This document shows positions 33,590-41,940 of a stretch of DNA of 64,000 bases, piece after piece. The stretch comes from Streptomyces sp. NBC_00370 (lineage in GTDB: Bacteria; Actinomycetota; Actinomycetes; Streptomycetales; Streptomycetaceae): assembly GCF_036084755.1 (NCBI RefSeq), contig NZ_CP107968.1, positions 6,270,001 through 6,334,000 of the forward strand, given 5' to 3'. Each line of letters starts with the position of its first letter. The stretch's first letter is position 1. A program made the position numbers and the translations under genes. The notes beneath the pieces were generated by a model that saw only the letters and a program-made list of their open reading frames with translations, ran no database searches and was not told the DNA's origin.

Positions 33590-34585
33590 ATGAAGAAATT
33601 CGTGAACGATCCGAAGAACTTCGTCCCGGAGATGCTGGAAGGGCTGGCCCTGGCCAACCCCGGCACCCTCCGGTACGTCCCCGAGTACAACCTGATCATG
33701 CGTGCCGACGCTCCGCAGGCCGGCAAGGTCTCCATCGTCCAGGGGTCGGGGTCGGGCCACGAGCCGTCCCATGTCATGACCGTCGGCAAGGGAATGCTCG
33801 ACGCCGCCTGTCCGGGTGACATCTTCTCGGCGCCGCCCACCGACTACGTGTACGAGACGGTCAAACTCGTCGCCTCGCCCAAGGGCGTCCTGTTGCTGGT
33901 CAACAACTACACCGGCGACCGGATGGCCTTCGAGATGGCGGAGGAGCTGTCGGCGGCCGACGGCGTCACCGTCCGCACGCTGTTCATCGACGACGACGTC
34001 TCCGTACAGGACTCGACGTACACCGTCGGCAGGCGCGGTGTGGCCGGAAACTTCTTCGTGATGAAGGCAGTCGGCGCGGCGGCCGAGCGGGGCGCCGACC
34101 TCGACGAGCTGTACCGGATCGGCGAGAAGGTCAACTCCGTCACCCGCACGATGGGCATGGCGCTCACCGCCTGCACCCCGCCCGCCAAGGGCTCCCCGCT
34201 CTTCGACCTGCCCGACGACGAGATCGAGATGGGCGTGGGCATCCACGGCGAGCCCGGCCGGCGGCGGGAGAAGCTGCGCCCGGCCAACGAGATGGTGGCG
34301 GAACTCGTCACCACCGTCGTGGACGATCTGCCGTTCGCCTCCGGCGACAAGGTGGCGCTGATGCTCAACGGCCTCGGCGGCACGCCGATCGGCGAGCTGT
34401 ACCTGGCGTACGGGCTCGCGCACCGGCAGGTCACCGAGCGCGGGATCGAGATCAGCCGCAGTTACGTGGGGGAGTACTGCACCTCGCTCGACATGGCCGG
34501 CGCCTCCGTCACGCTGGTCAGGCTGGACGACGAGATCGCCGAACTCCTCGCCGACCCGGCCGAGATCGCGATCCGCGTCTTCTGA
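33590..34585 (+). CDS. dhaK: Dihydroxyacetone kinase subunit DhaK
   Basis: A 331-residue substrate-binding subunit. The glycine loop is QGSGSGHEPSH, the general base is the Asp in NNYTGDRMAFEMA, and His219 in GIHGEPG is the residue that forms the hemiaminal bond to the carbonyl of dihydroxyacetone. All three are intact, so the protein should be active on DHA or a related short ketose such as erythrulose. Order is dhaL then dhaK, the reverse of E. coli dhaKLM. GAGCGAGCG precedes the ATG. It ends the four-gene aldolase cassette. Confidence 0.93.
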   Translation: MKKFVNDPKNFVPEMLEGLALANPGTLRYVPEYNLIMRADAPQAGKVSIVQGSGSGHEPSHVMTVGKGMLDAACPGDIFSAPPTDYVYETVKLVASPKGVLLLVNNYTGDRMAFEMAEELSAADGVTVRTLFIDDDVSVQDSTYTVGRRGVAGNFFVMKAVGAAAERGADLDELYRIGEKVNSVTRTMGMALTACTPPAKGSPLFDLPDDEIEMGVGIHGEPGRRREKLRPANEMVAELVTTVVDDLPFASGDKVALMLNGLGGTPIGELYLAYGLAHRQVTERGIEISRSYVGEYCTSLDMAGASVTLVRLDDEIAELLADPAEIAIRVF

Positions 34586-34631
34586 CAGAGTGGTCCGCCG
34601 TCATCGGTCACACACCCGGGAGGGACCCCTC

Positions 34632-34844
34632 ATGGCGGACACAGCGGCACTCAGGGCGGCATTCGACCAGTTCGACGTGGACAAGGACGGCGCGATCACC
34701 GCGGCCGAACTGCGCGGCGTGCTGGCGGAGCTGGGCGCGGGCGTCATCTCCGAGGAGCAGGCGGCGTCGCTCCTCGGCGCCGCCGACGCCGACAGCGACG
34801 GCCGGGTGACCTGGGACGAGTTTCTCGCGGCGCGCGCCCGCTGA
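34632..34844 (+). CDS. Small EF-hand calcium-binding protein
   Basis: A 70-residue protein with two complete EF-hand loops: DVDKDGAITAAE (about 15-26) and DADSDGRVTWDE (about 51-62). Both have Asp at position 1, Gly at 6 and Glu at 12, the requirements for Ca2+ coordination. It resembles the calmodulin-like proteins (calerythrin/CabA-CabE class) of actinomycetes. GGAGGGA 9 nt before the ATG is a strong ribosome site. It lies 46 nt after dhaK and before a hairpin terminator upstream of recA, so it may be the last gene of the cassette transcript. Confidence 0.85.
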   Translation: MADTAALRAAFDQFDVDKDGAITAAELRGVLAELGAGVISEEQAASLLGAADADSDGRVTWDEFLAARAR

Positions 34845-34846
34845 CG

Positions 34847-34882
34847 CCACGGCCGGCCAGGGAAGTCCCTGGCCGGCGTGGT
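34847..34882 (+). terminator. Hairpin terminator upstream of recA
   Basis: GCCGGCCAGGG / CCCTGGCCGGC with an AAGT loop, extended outward by CCAC/GTGG, forms a 15-bp stem immediately after the EF-hand gene. There is no T tract, but Streptomyces terminators often lack one. Confidence 0.6.
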
Positions 34883-34886
34883 GCGC

Positions 34887-34913
34887 TTGACAGGAAAATC
34901 GAACATCCATTCT
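34887..34913 (+). promoter_or_regulatory. recA distal promoter with LexA/SOS-type box
   Basis: A TTGACA -35 element (34887-34892) is followed by CATTCT (34908-34913) as a possible -10, with a short 15-nt spacer. A GAAC-N4-ATTC sequence (34901-34912) overlaps the -10. It matches the Cheo-type LexA box GAAC-N4-GTTC at seven of eight fixed positions, so LexA would occlude the promoter. As I recall, this arrangement was described for other Streptomyces recA genes. Confidence 0.65.
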
Positions 34914-34971
34914 GATTGGGCACCGGTCGCCGGGCGCCGCCGGAGGGCGCCGGGCGGGACGTCAGGACGCA

Positions 34972-34994
34972 TTGTCAGTGGCAGGGGATAGCGT
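34972..34994 (+). promoter_or_regulatory. RecA-NDp-type DNA-damage promoter (PafBC-dependent class)
   Basis: TTGTCAGTG (34972-34980), an 8-nt spacer and TAGCGT (34989-34994) match the RecA-NDp consensus tTGTCRgtg-N8-TAnnnT. That consensus defines the LexA-independent DNA-damage regulon in mycobacteria and is read by PafBC in actinobacteria. It lies 43 bp upstream of the recA start. Confidence 0.85.
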
Positions 34995-35037
34995 CAGTGA
35001 CGTGAAGCGATCGACTCAAGCAAATCGGGTGGAACCC

Positions 35038-36174
<1,137 letters not shown>

Positions 36175-36182
36175 TCCGCACC

Positions 36183-36770
36183 GTGCCTTATCCGAAGAGG
36201 CGGCGCGCGGAGGAGCAGGGCGGCAGTTCGGGCTCGTCGAGGGCCGAGCGGGAACTGCCGCCCCAGGACCCGGCCGAGCGGGCGCGGGCAATCTGCCTGC
36301 GCCTGCTCACCGGCATGCCGCGCACCCGTAAACAGCTGGCGGAGGCCCTGGCCAAACGCGACGTCCCCGAGGATGTCGCCGAGGAGGTGCTGTCCCGTTT
36401 CGTGGACGTGGGGCTGATCGACGACGCGGCGTTCGCCGGCGCCTGGGTGGAGTCCCGGCACCACGGCCGGGGCCTGGCCCGCCGCGCCCTCGCCCGTGAA
36501 CTGCGCACCAAGGGCGTGGACTCGACCCTGGTCGACGAGGCGGTCGGCCGGCTCGACCCGGAGCAGGAGGAGACGACCGCCCGCGACCTGGTCGCCCGCA
36601 AGCTCCGCACCACGCGCGGTATGGAGCGCGACAAACGGCTGCGCAGGCTCGTCGGCATGCTGGCCCGCAAGGGCTACTCCCAGGGCATGGCCCTGCGGGT
36701 GGTCAAACAGGCGCTGGAGGAGGAGGGCGAGGACACCGAAGGACTCGACGAGGGGCTGCACTTCGACTGA
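36183..36770 (+). CDS. recX: RecA-regulatory protein RecX
   Basis: A 195-residue RecX with three tandem helical repeats in its core (from ARAICLRLLTGMPRTRKQLAE at about residue 38 through DERLRR-type repeats near 150). It binds RecA filaments and limits excessive recombination. The basic N-terminal tail (PYPKRRRAEEQ) is usual in actinomycetes. The GTG start lies 8 nt after the recA stop, so the two are co-transcribed. Confidence 0.92.
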   Translation: MPYPKRRRAEEQGGSSGSSRAERELPPQDPAERARAICLRLLTGMPRTRKQLAEALAKRDVPEDVAEEVLSRFVDVGLIDDAAFAGAWVESRHHGRGLARRALARELRTKGVDSTLVDEAVGRLDPEQEETTARDLVARKLRTTRGMERDKRLRRLVGMLARKGYSQGMALRVVKQALEEEGEDTEGLDEGLHFD

Positions 36771-36844
36771 CACGCCCTGCTGCCACGGGGGACGACCGGG
36801 AATGACCGGGGTAGCCCCACCCCGGAAACGCAGGCCCACTCCAG

Positions 36845-36865
36845 TGCACAGACGGTTGTGCACAA
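36845..36865. promoter_or_regulatory. Possible operator palindrome upstream of permease pseudogene
   Basis: TGCACA-N6-TGTGCA contains the perfect palindrome TTGTGCACAA (36856-36865). GCAAC and an AT-richer TGTGTAGTC follow directly and lead into an ATG at 36880. The layout resembles a MarR- or TetR-type operator over a promoter. The gene it once served appears to be lost or fused to the permease remnant. Confidence 0.4.
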
Positions 36866-36920
36866 GCAACTGTGTAGTCATGGACGTCGTCAGAGGATCG
36901 ATCGAGGGCTTCGGCGAGAA

Positions 36921-37346
36921 CTCGGCGACGGCACACCGGCCACCGTCACCGTGCGCGCCGTCTACGCGCGGGTCTCGGATTCGGCGATCTGACGCTTGGC
37001 CACGACCTGTTGGCACGGCACATGGACAATCCGCTCGCCGCAGCCGTCCTGGGAGTTCGCGATGATGCGGCTCGCCGGCGCGACCCGCCGGCAGGTGCTG
37101 CGGATGCTGCGGACCGAGGCGCTGGTGCTCGCCCTGCTGGCCGCCGTCATCGGCACGGGCATCGCCCTCGCCGTCCTGACCGCTTTCAGCGTCGGCATGA
37201 CGGGCAGCGCGGAGCCGGCCGTGCGGCCGTTGGAGTACGCGGGTGTGGTCGGAGCGGCCGGGCTGCTCGCGCTCGTCGCCACCGCCCTGCCGGGCAGGGC
37301 GGCGCTCAGGACCCGCCCGGTGGAGGTCGCGGCCGCCCGTCACTGA
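36921..37346 (+). pseudogene. Remnant of an FtsX/MacB-type ABC transporter permease
   Basis: Two pieces of a permease survive. The first (36921 on) translates as LGDGTPATVTVRAVYAR, then needs a one-base frame change near 36967 to continue as GLGFGDLTLGHDLL, a periplasmic-domain pattern. The second (about 37055-37346) reads EFAMMRLAGATRRQVLRML plus two membrane helices and ends PVEVAAARH, the usual C terminus of FtsX-like permeases. The segment between them that should hold further helices is missing, as is the whole N-terminal half and the partner ATPase. It is therefore a decayed gene with an internal deletion, a frameshift and a 5' truncation. Confidence 0.75.
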
Positions 37347-37408
37347 GCGGTACGGCCGGCACGTACGGCAGCGGTCACCGCGCGGGCACGGTCACCGTAC
37401 GGCAGTGG

Positions 37409-37795
37409 TCACCGCGTGACCGGCAGCCCTTCGGACTGCCAGGCCTGGAAGCCACCGATCAGGTCGGTCGCGCGGTGCAGCCCGAGCTGGCGCAGGGACA
37501 CGGCGGCGAGACTCGACGCGTAGCCCTCGTTGCAGACCACCACCACCCGCAGGTCGTGGCTGGTGGCCTCGGCGGCGCGGTGGCTGCCCCGCGGGTCGAG
37601 CCGCCACTCCAGCTCGTTGCGCTCCACGACCAGCGCGCCGGGGATCAGTCCGTCGCGCTCGCGCAGCTCCTGATAGCGGATGTCGACCAGCAGGGCCCCG
37701 TGCGCGGCCTCGTCGAAGGCCTCCTTGGCACTGACCCGGTCCAGATCCTCGCGGACCCGCTCCAGCAGTTCGTCGATGCCGACCGGCTCGGTCAC
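37409..37795 (-). CDS. Rhodanese-domain sulfurtransferase
   Basis: A single rhodanese domain of about 128 residues. The strand LLVDIRYQELRERDGLIPGAL and the active-site loop VVCNEGYASSLAA (catalytic Cys in CNEGYASS) are present, and IGGFQAWQSEGLPV is the usual ending. It should transfer sulfane sulfur. The start is taken as GTG 37795, which overlaps the cysteine dioxygenase stop by 4 nt and follows GAGGAG by 5 nt; GTG 37801 is also in frame. Coupling to a cysteine dioxygenase indicates a role in cysteine sulfur oxidation or detoxification. Confidence 0.88.
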   Translation of the reverse strand: MTEPVGIDELLERVREDLDRVSAKEAFDEAAHGALLVDIRYQELRERDGLIPGALVVERNELEWRLDPRGSHRAAEATSHDLRVVVVCNEGYASSLAAVSLRQLGLHRATDLIGGFQAWQSEGLPVTR

Positions 37796-38370
37796 TGCCA
37801 CTCCTCGGGAACCTCGACCTGCTCAAGGCGGAGTACGGAGCCGGTGCGGCTGTAGCGCCGCATCAGCGGCAGCGGGGGGAAGTACGCGTGCACGGAGACC
37901 GCGTGCTCGCCCGCCGACTCGTTGCGCACCTCGTGGACATGGTGCTCACCGAACGCCTTGCCGTCACCCGCCGTCAACTCCCGGTGCCGGTCGACCCCTT
38001 CGGCCAGCTCCAGGGTCTTCCACCCCTCGGTGGGCAGCCGGGCGGCGAGGGAGTCCTCCTGGAGCACGCCCGCCGCCGTGGCGAAGGCGCCGTGCGAGCC
38101 GCCGTGGTCGTGCCAGCCGGTGCCCGTGCCGGGCGGCCAGCCGATCAGCCAGGCCTCACTGCCGGACGGGCCTTCGAGCCGGATCCACGTACGGCCCTCG
38201 GGGTCGAGGGGGAGTGAGTCGATCAAGGTCTTGTCGGCCGCTGTCCTGCGGACGAAGTCGAGAAGCTCGGTCGCGGTCGGGCCCGCCCCGACGGCCGGCG
38301 CGGGCACCGGGGGAGCGGGTGTGGCGACGGCAGCGGCGGAGGCAGGGAGCGATACGGGAGTAGACATCAT
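37792..38370 (-). CDS. cdo: Cysteine dioxygenase (type I, cupin)
   Basis: About 192 residues. A low-complexity Ala/Pro N terminus precedes a cupin with the iron-binding histidines in WHDHGGSHGAF (about 100) and the third histidine in VSVHAYFPPLPLM. It adds O2 to L-cysteine, giving cysteinesulfinate, and so removes excess cysteine. ATG 38370, or the adjacent ATG 38367, follows AGGA at 5-8 nt; the longer open frame to 38421 would start inside the attenuator hairpin and is rejected. A promoter, a Cys-containing leader peptide and a hairpin with a T run lie upstream, and rhodanese is coupled downstream. Confidence 0.88.
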   Translation of the reverse strand: MMSTPVSLPASAAAVATPAPPVPAPAVGAGPTATELLDFVRRTAADKTLIDSLPLDPEGRTWIRLEGPSGSEAWLIGWPPGTGTGWHDHGGSHGAFATAAGVLQEDSLAARLPTEGWKTLELAEGVDRHRELTAGDGKAFGEHHVHEVRNESAGEHAVSVHAYFPPLPLMRRYSRTGSVLRLEQVEVPEEWQ

Positions 38371-38390
38371 GACCGTCCTGAGAAGTTCGC

Positions 38391-38425
38391 GAAAATGCGC
38401 TGCCGTGGTGTCACACGGCACGCGC
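38391..38425 (-). terminator. Attenuator-like hairpin between Cys leader peptide and cysteine dioxygenase
   Basis: On the minus strand TGCCGTG-TGACAC-CACGGCA is extended by GCGC/GCGC across one bulged base, giving an 11-bp stem (38425-38397), and is followed by ATTTTC. It starts 17 nt after the leader peptide stop and ends 26 nt before the cysteine dioxygenase start. A competing smaller hairpin, CGGGC/GCCCG, spans the Cys codons of the leader. Confidence 0.6.
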
Positions 38426-38442
38426 GCGGAAACGAAGGCGAA

Positions 38443-38490
38443 TCAGCAGGACGGGCGACACACGCAGCCCGCGTAACGGAGCAGGTCCAC
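38443..38490 (-). CDS. Cys-rich leader peptide (putative cysteine-sensing uORF)
   Basis: A 16-codon frame starting at GTG 38490 encodes MDLLRYAGCVCRPSC and ends in TGA. Cys occupies positions 9, 11 and 15, so three of its last seven codons are Cys and the last is immediately before the stop. GGAGGG sits 5 nt upstream, an optimal ribosome site. A promoter is 50-75 nt upstream, and a hairpin with a T run lies between it and the cysteine dioxygenase gene. Cys-rich leader peptides controlling sulfur genes are known from mycobacteria; I do not know of one described for a cysteine dioxygenase operon. A competing ATG one base frame over has only 3 nt spacing and reads far into the next region. Confidence 0.65.
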   Translation of the reverse strand: MDLLRYAGCVCRPSC

Positions 38491-38536
38491 ATGAACCCTC
38501 CGCCACAGGCGCACATCGGTGTCAGTCACGCTCTGT

Positions 38537-38566
38537 ACTACACCATGAGGGGTCGAGCGCGGTCAA
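38537..38566 (-). promoter_or_regulatory. Promoter for the leader peptide-cysteine dioxygenase operon
   Basis: On the minus strand TTGACC (38566-38561), an 18-nt spacer and TGTAGT (38542-38537) form a sigma-HrdB-like promoter. Transcription would begin near 38530, giving a 5' leader of about 40 nt before the Cys peptide. The -35 element overlaps the stop of the upstream monooxygenase gene. Confidence 0.6.
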
Positions 38567-40173
38567 TTGATGTTCACAATGCGGTCGCCCCGTTCCGCAT
38601 CCGTGTCGGCCGCCGAAGGAGAGCCGCCGCGCGCCGCGTCGGCCGCCGCGTAGAGATCGGCCGGACGCACCCCGCCGAAGGCGTCGACAAGATGCCCGTC
38701 GGGCCGTACGAGCAGGACGTTGTGCGCGGACGCCCCCGGGTACGCCTCGGTGACCAGCAGCTCGGCCCGCACGGGCAGCGCGGTCACGGCGGCGGCGAGC
38801 CGCGGCATCACCCCGGCGGTCAGCCAGTGCCGCCGGTCCCACACCCCGGTCCCCGGCGCGACCAGCACCACCAGCAGCTGCCCGCGGCCGAGCCGGTCCC
38901 TGAGCCGCGCGGACGTACCGTCCGGCGTCGTCACCCGTACGTCGGCGACGGGACCGCCGGGGGCGGTGCCGACCGCCGTGCTCCCCTGGGCGTGCGGAGG
39001 CGCGAGGGGGGAGTGCGGGTACGAGGGGGGCGCGCCCAGCGGTCCGTACCCCAGATGCCCGTCGGCGAGCAGGGTGTCGTGACCGCTCGCCGCACCCGGC
39101 AGATACGTCCGCAGCCCGCCACCGCCGCGCAGTATCGGCAGGGACTGGTCGGCGGCGCGCAGCCGCCCGGCGACGGCGGTGCGCCGCTCCGCCTGGTAGC
39201 TGTCCAGCAGCGCGGGCGACGCGCCGTGGTGCCAGGCCTGTGCCAGCTTCCAGGCCAGGTTGTCGGCGTCCCGCAGCCCCTCGTCGAGCCCCTGGGTGCC
39301 CACGGCGCCCAGCAGATGGGCGGCGTCCCCCGCGAGGAAGGCACGGCCCACCCGCCACCGCCTGGCCAGCCGGTGGTGCAGCGTGTAGACACCGGTGTCG
39401 AGCAGTTCGTACGGGGGTGTCTCGCCGCACCAGCCGGCCAGGGTGTCCCGCAGCCGCGCCACCAGCGCGTCGGGTGTGACCAGCTCACCCCGGGCGGGCA
39501 GCAGCCAGTCCAGCCGCCACACGTCGTCCGGCAGCGGCCTCGCCGACACCTCGTCGCCGCCGCCGCGCCACGGCGGCTGACGGTGCAGCACCGCCTCGCC
39601 CGGCCAGGGCAGTTCGGCGCGCAGCGCGGCCACGGCGTGCCGCTCGACCGCCGTACGGCCGGGGAACCGCACGCCGAGCAGTTTGCGGACGGTCGACCTG
39701 GCGCCGTCGCAGCCCACCAGATGGCTGGCCCGCCACCAGGTCGCCTCGGGGCCGCGGGTGTGCACGGTGACGCCGTGCGCGTCCTGCTCCAGCGAGTCCA
39801 GCCGGCTGCCCGTCGCCACCTGGATCAGCTTCTGCCCGGCGATCGCCTCACGCAGCCCGCGCGACAGGGCGTGCTGCGGGATGTGCAGCGGGGCAGGACC
39901 GCCGTCGTCGCCGAGCGGTACCTGCCGCATCAGCTGCTTGCGCCGCATCGAGCGCCAGCCCTGCCAGTGCGTCGCCTCGTCGGCGAGGGTGGTGCAGCCG
40001 ATCCGGGCCACCAGCGCCGCGGTGTCGGGGCGCAGCACGACCGTACGGGCGGGGCGGGGGTCGTCCGTGCCGCTGCCCTCGTCCAGCAGGACGACAGGGA
40101 CGTCCTGCGCGGCGAGGGCGAGGGACAGCGCCAGCCCGACAGGGCCGGCGCCGACCACGATCACCGGGTCCAC
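38563..40173 (-). CDS. FAD-dependent aromatic-type monooxygenase
   Basis: A 536-residue class A flavoprotein hydroxylase. The N-terminal Rossmann motif is IVVGAGPVGLALSLALA, a DG-type motif lies in HLVGCDGARSTVRKLLG (about 153-169), and the FAD ribityl motif is AFLAGDAAHLLGAVGTQGLDEGL. A thioredoxin-like C-terminal domain follows (about 385-520), as in phenol and polyketide hydroxylases. The substrate is unknown. The GTG start follows GGAGAGGGCG. It is on the same strand as gluD (164-nt gap) and the cysteine dioxygenase operon but appears to be its own unit. Confidence 0.88.
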   Translation of the reverse strand: MDPVIVVGAGPVGLALSLALAAQDVPVVLLDEGSGTDDPRPARTVVLRPDTAALVARIGCTTLADEATHWQGWRSMRRKQLMRQVPLGDDGGPAPLHIPQHALSRGLREAIAGQKLIQVATGSRLDSLEQDAHGVTVHTRGPEATWWRASHLVGCDGARSTVRKLLGVRFPGRTAVERHAVAALRAELPWPGEAVLHRQPPWRGGGDEVSARPLPDDVWRLDWLLPARGELVTPDALVARLRDTLAGWCGETPPYELLDTGVYTLHHRLARRWRVGRAFLAGDAAHLLGAVGTQGLDEGLRDADNLAWKLAQAWHHGASPALLDSYQAERRTAVAGRLRAADQSLPILRGGGGLRTYLPGAASGHDTLLADGHLGYGPLGAPPSYPHSPLAPPHAQGSTAVGTAPGGPVADVRVTTPDGTSARLRDRLGRGQLLVVLVAPGTGVWDRRHWLTAGVMPRLAAAVTALPVRAELLVTEAYPGASAHNVLLVRPDGHLVDAFGGVRPADLYAAADAARGGSPSAADTDAERGDRIVNIN

Positions 40174-40337
40174 GTCGCGCCCTCTCCGGCCCGTACGGTC
40201 GTGCTTTCAGTGGCGCTTGAGCCTGTCGGACAGGCCCTGGGAGCCCGATGCGTGATCACAGAACGTATGCAACCCACTGGGGGTGCCGCCGTCAAGTGAC
40301 GCCCACGGCGGCGCGTACACCGTGTGCCACGTGCGCC

Positions 40338-41234
40338 TCAGAGGGTGTCTCCACCCCCGACGACGCCCGCTTCCTCCGCGTCGCCCGCCCCGAGGACCGC
40401 GCCCGTGCTCTTGCGCGCCTTGCGGAGCTTGCGCTCCAGCCAGCCGGCGAAGGTGGTGAGCGCGAAGTTCAGCACGATGTAGATCAGGGCGATGACGGTG
40501 AAGGCCGCGATGACGTTGGCACCGTAGTTCGCCGTGATCGTCCGGTTCTGCGAGAGCAGCTCCTGCAGACCGAGGACGGCGCCGCCGAGCGCGGTGTCCT
40601 TGACGATCACCACCAGCTGGCTGACCAGGGCCGGCAGCATGGCTGTCACCGCCTGCGGCAGCAGCACGGACGACATGACCTGGCCCTTGCGCATCCCGAT
40701 CGCCTTCGCGGCGTCGGTCTGGCCGCTGGGCAGGGAGAGGATCCCGGCCCGCACGATCTCGGCCATGACCGAGGAGTTGTAGAGCACCAGGCCGGTGACC
40801 ACGGCGAACAGCGGCCTGCTGTCGGAGGAGACGTCCGTGAACTGCACGTACAGCTGATACGCGAAGATCATCATGATCAGTACGGGGATGGAGCGGAAGA
40901 GCTCCACCACGACGCCGACCGGAACCCTGACCCACCGGTGGTCCGAAAGACGGCCGATGCCGAGCAGTGCGCCCACCGGCAGGGCGATCACGATCGCCAG
41001 TGCCGCCGCCTTCAGGGTCTCCCCGAGGCCGGGCAGCAGATAGGTCGTCCAGACCTTGGAGTCGTCGACGAACGGACTCCACTTCTCCGAGGCCAGCTGA
41101 CCGTGGTCAAGCAGCGCGGAGATGACCCACCAGACGGCCAGCGCGAGGAGGATCAGGAACACGATCGTGTAGAGAATGTTGCGCCGCTTGGCACGGCTGC
41201 CGGGCGCGTCGTACAGGACGGACTCGGTACTCAT
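40338..41234 (-). CDS. gluD: Glutamate ABC transporter permease GluD
   Basis: A 298-residue polar-amino-acid permease of the HisMQ type. Membrane helices begin with LYTIVFLILLALAVWWVIS, and the EAA loop reads EIVRAGILSLPSGQTDAAKAIGM (about 165-187). The C-terminal tail is basic and extended (KLRKARKSTGAVLG). With GluC it forms the membrane channel of the glutamate uptake system. The ATG overlaps the gluC stop by 4 nt (ATGA). Confidence 0.93.
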   Translation of the reverse strand: MSTESVLYDAPGSRAKRRNILYTIVFLILLALAVWWVISALLDHGQLASEKWSPFVDDSKVWTTYLLPGLGETLKAAALAIVIALPVGALLGIGRLSDHRWVRVPVGVVVELFRSIPVLIMMIFAYQLYVQFTDVSSDSRPLFAVVTGLVLYNSSVMAEIVRAGILSLPSGQTDAAKAIGMRKGQVMSSVLLPQAVTAMLPALVSQLVVIVKDTALGGAVLGLQELLSQNRTITANYGANVIAAFTVIALIYIVLNFALTTFAGWLERKLRKARKSTGAVLGAGDAEEAGVVGGGDTL

Positions 41235-41905
41235 CGCTTCACCGCCACTCGCTTGGCCACCCAGCCCAGCAGCAGGCCGACCGGGAGGGTGAGAACGATG
41301 AACCCGAACGCGAAGACCGCGAAGACGGCGAAGAGCGAGTCGGCCTCGTTCTCGATCATGGTCTTCATCAGTGCCGCCGCCTCGGCGACGCTGATCGCCG
41401 CCGCCACCGTGGTGTTCTTGGTGAGCGCGATCAGTACGTTGGCGAGCGGGCCGACCACGGACCGGAACGCCTGGGGGAGCACCACCAGCCTCAGCACCTG
41501 GAAGAAGCTCAGGCCCAGCGCACGGGCCGCCTCCGCCTGTCCGACGGGCACGGTGTTGATACCGGAGCGCAGGGCCTCGCAGACGAAGGTGCCGGTGTAG
41601 GCGATGAGCCCGAGCACCGCCATCCGGAAGCCGATGTCCTTGAAGGTCTCGCCGCCGAGCGTGATCCGGAGGGTCTGGTTGAGTCCGAGCGAACACGCGA
41701 CGATGATCACCGTCAGCGGCGTGTTGCGGACGATGTTGATGTAGGCGGTGCTGAACGCCCGCATCAGCGGTACGGGACTGACCCGCATCCCGGCCAGCAG
41801 CGTTCCCCATATGAGGGAGCCGGCTGCGGAGTAGAGGGTGAGCTGCACCGTCACCCAGAAGGCGCCGAGCAGGTCGTACTGCCCGGAATCAAGAAAGTCG
41901 AACAC
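41231..41905 (-). CDS. gluC: Glutamate ABC transporter permease GluC
   Basis: A 224-residue HisMQ-family permease with about five membrane helices. The ATPase-contacting EAA loop is CEALRSGINTVPVGQAEAARALG near residue 109. It pairs with GluD. It lies 75 nt after gluB, across a strong GC hairpin, and is coupled to gluD by a 4-nt overlap. Confidence 0.93.
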   Translation of the reverse strand: MFDFLDSGQYDLLGAFWVTVQLTLYSAAGSLIWGTLLAGMRVSPVPLMRAFSTAYINIVRNTPLTVIIVACSLGLNQTLRITLGGETFKDIGFRMAVLGLIAYTGTFVCEALRSGINTVPVGQAEAARALGLSFFQVLRLVVLPQAFRSVVGPLANVLIALTKNTTVAAAISVAEAAALMKTMIENEADSLFAVFAVFAFGFIVLTLPVGLLLGWVAKRVAVKR

Positions 41906-41940
41906 GATGCCCCGCGCTCTCCCCTGGTTGGCTGGTCGGT

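Noticed and set aside
38371..38421. N-terminal extension of cysteine dioxygenase to 38421
   Set aside because: That start lies inside the hairpin, lacks a ribosome site and adds unconserved residues; ATG 38370/38367 follows AGGA.
40221..40235. GCCTG/CAGGC hairpin upstream of the FAD monooxygenase
   Set aside because: The stem is short with no T tract, and it is neither clearly a terminator for gluD nor a recognisable operator; too weak to annotate.
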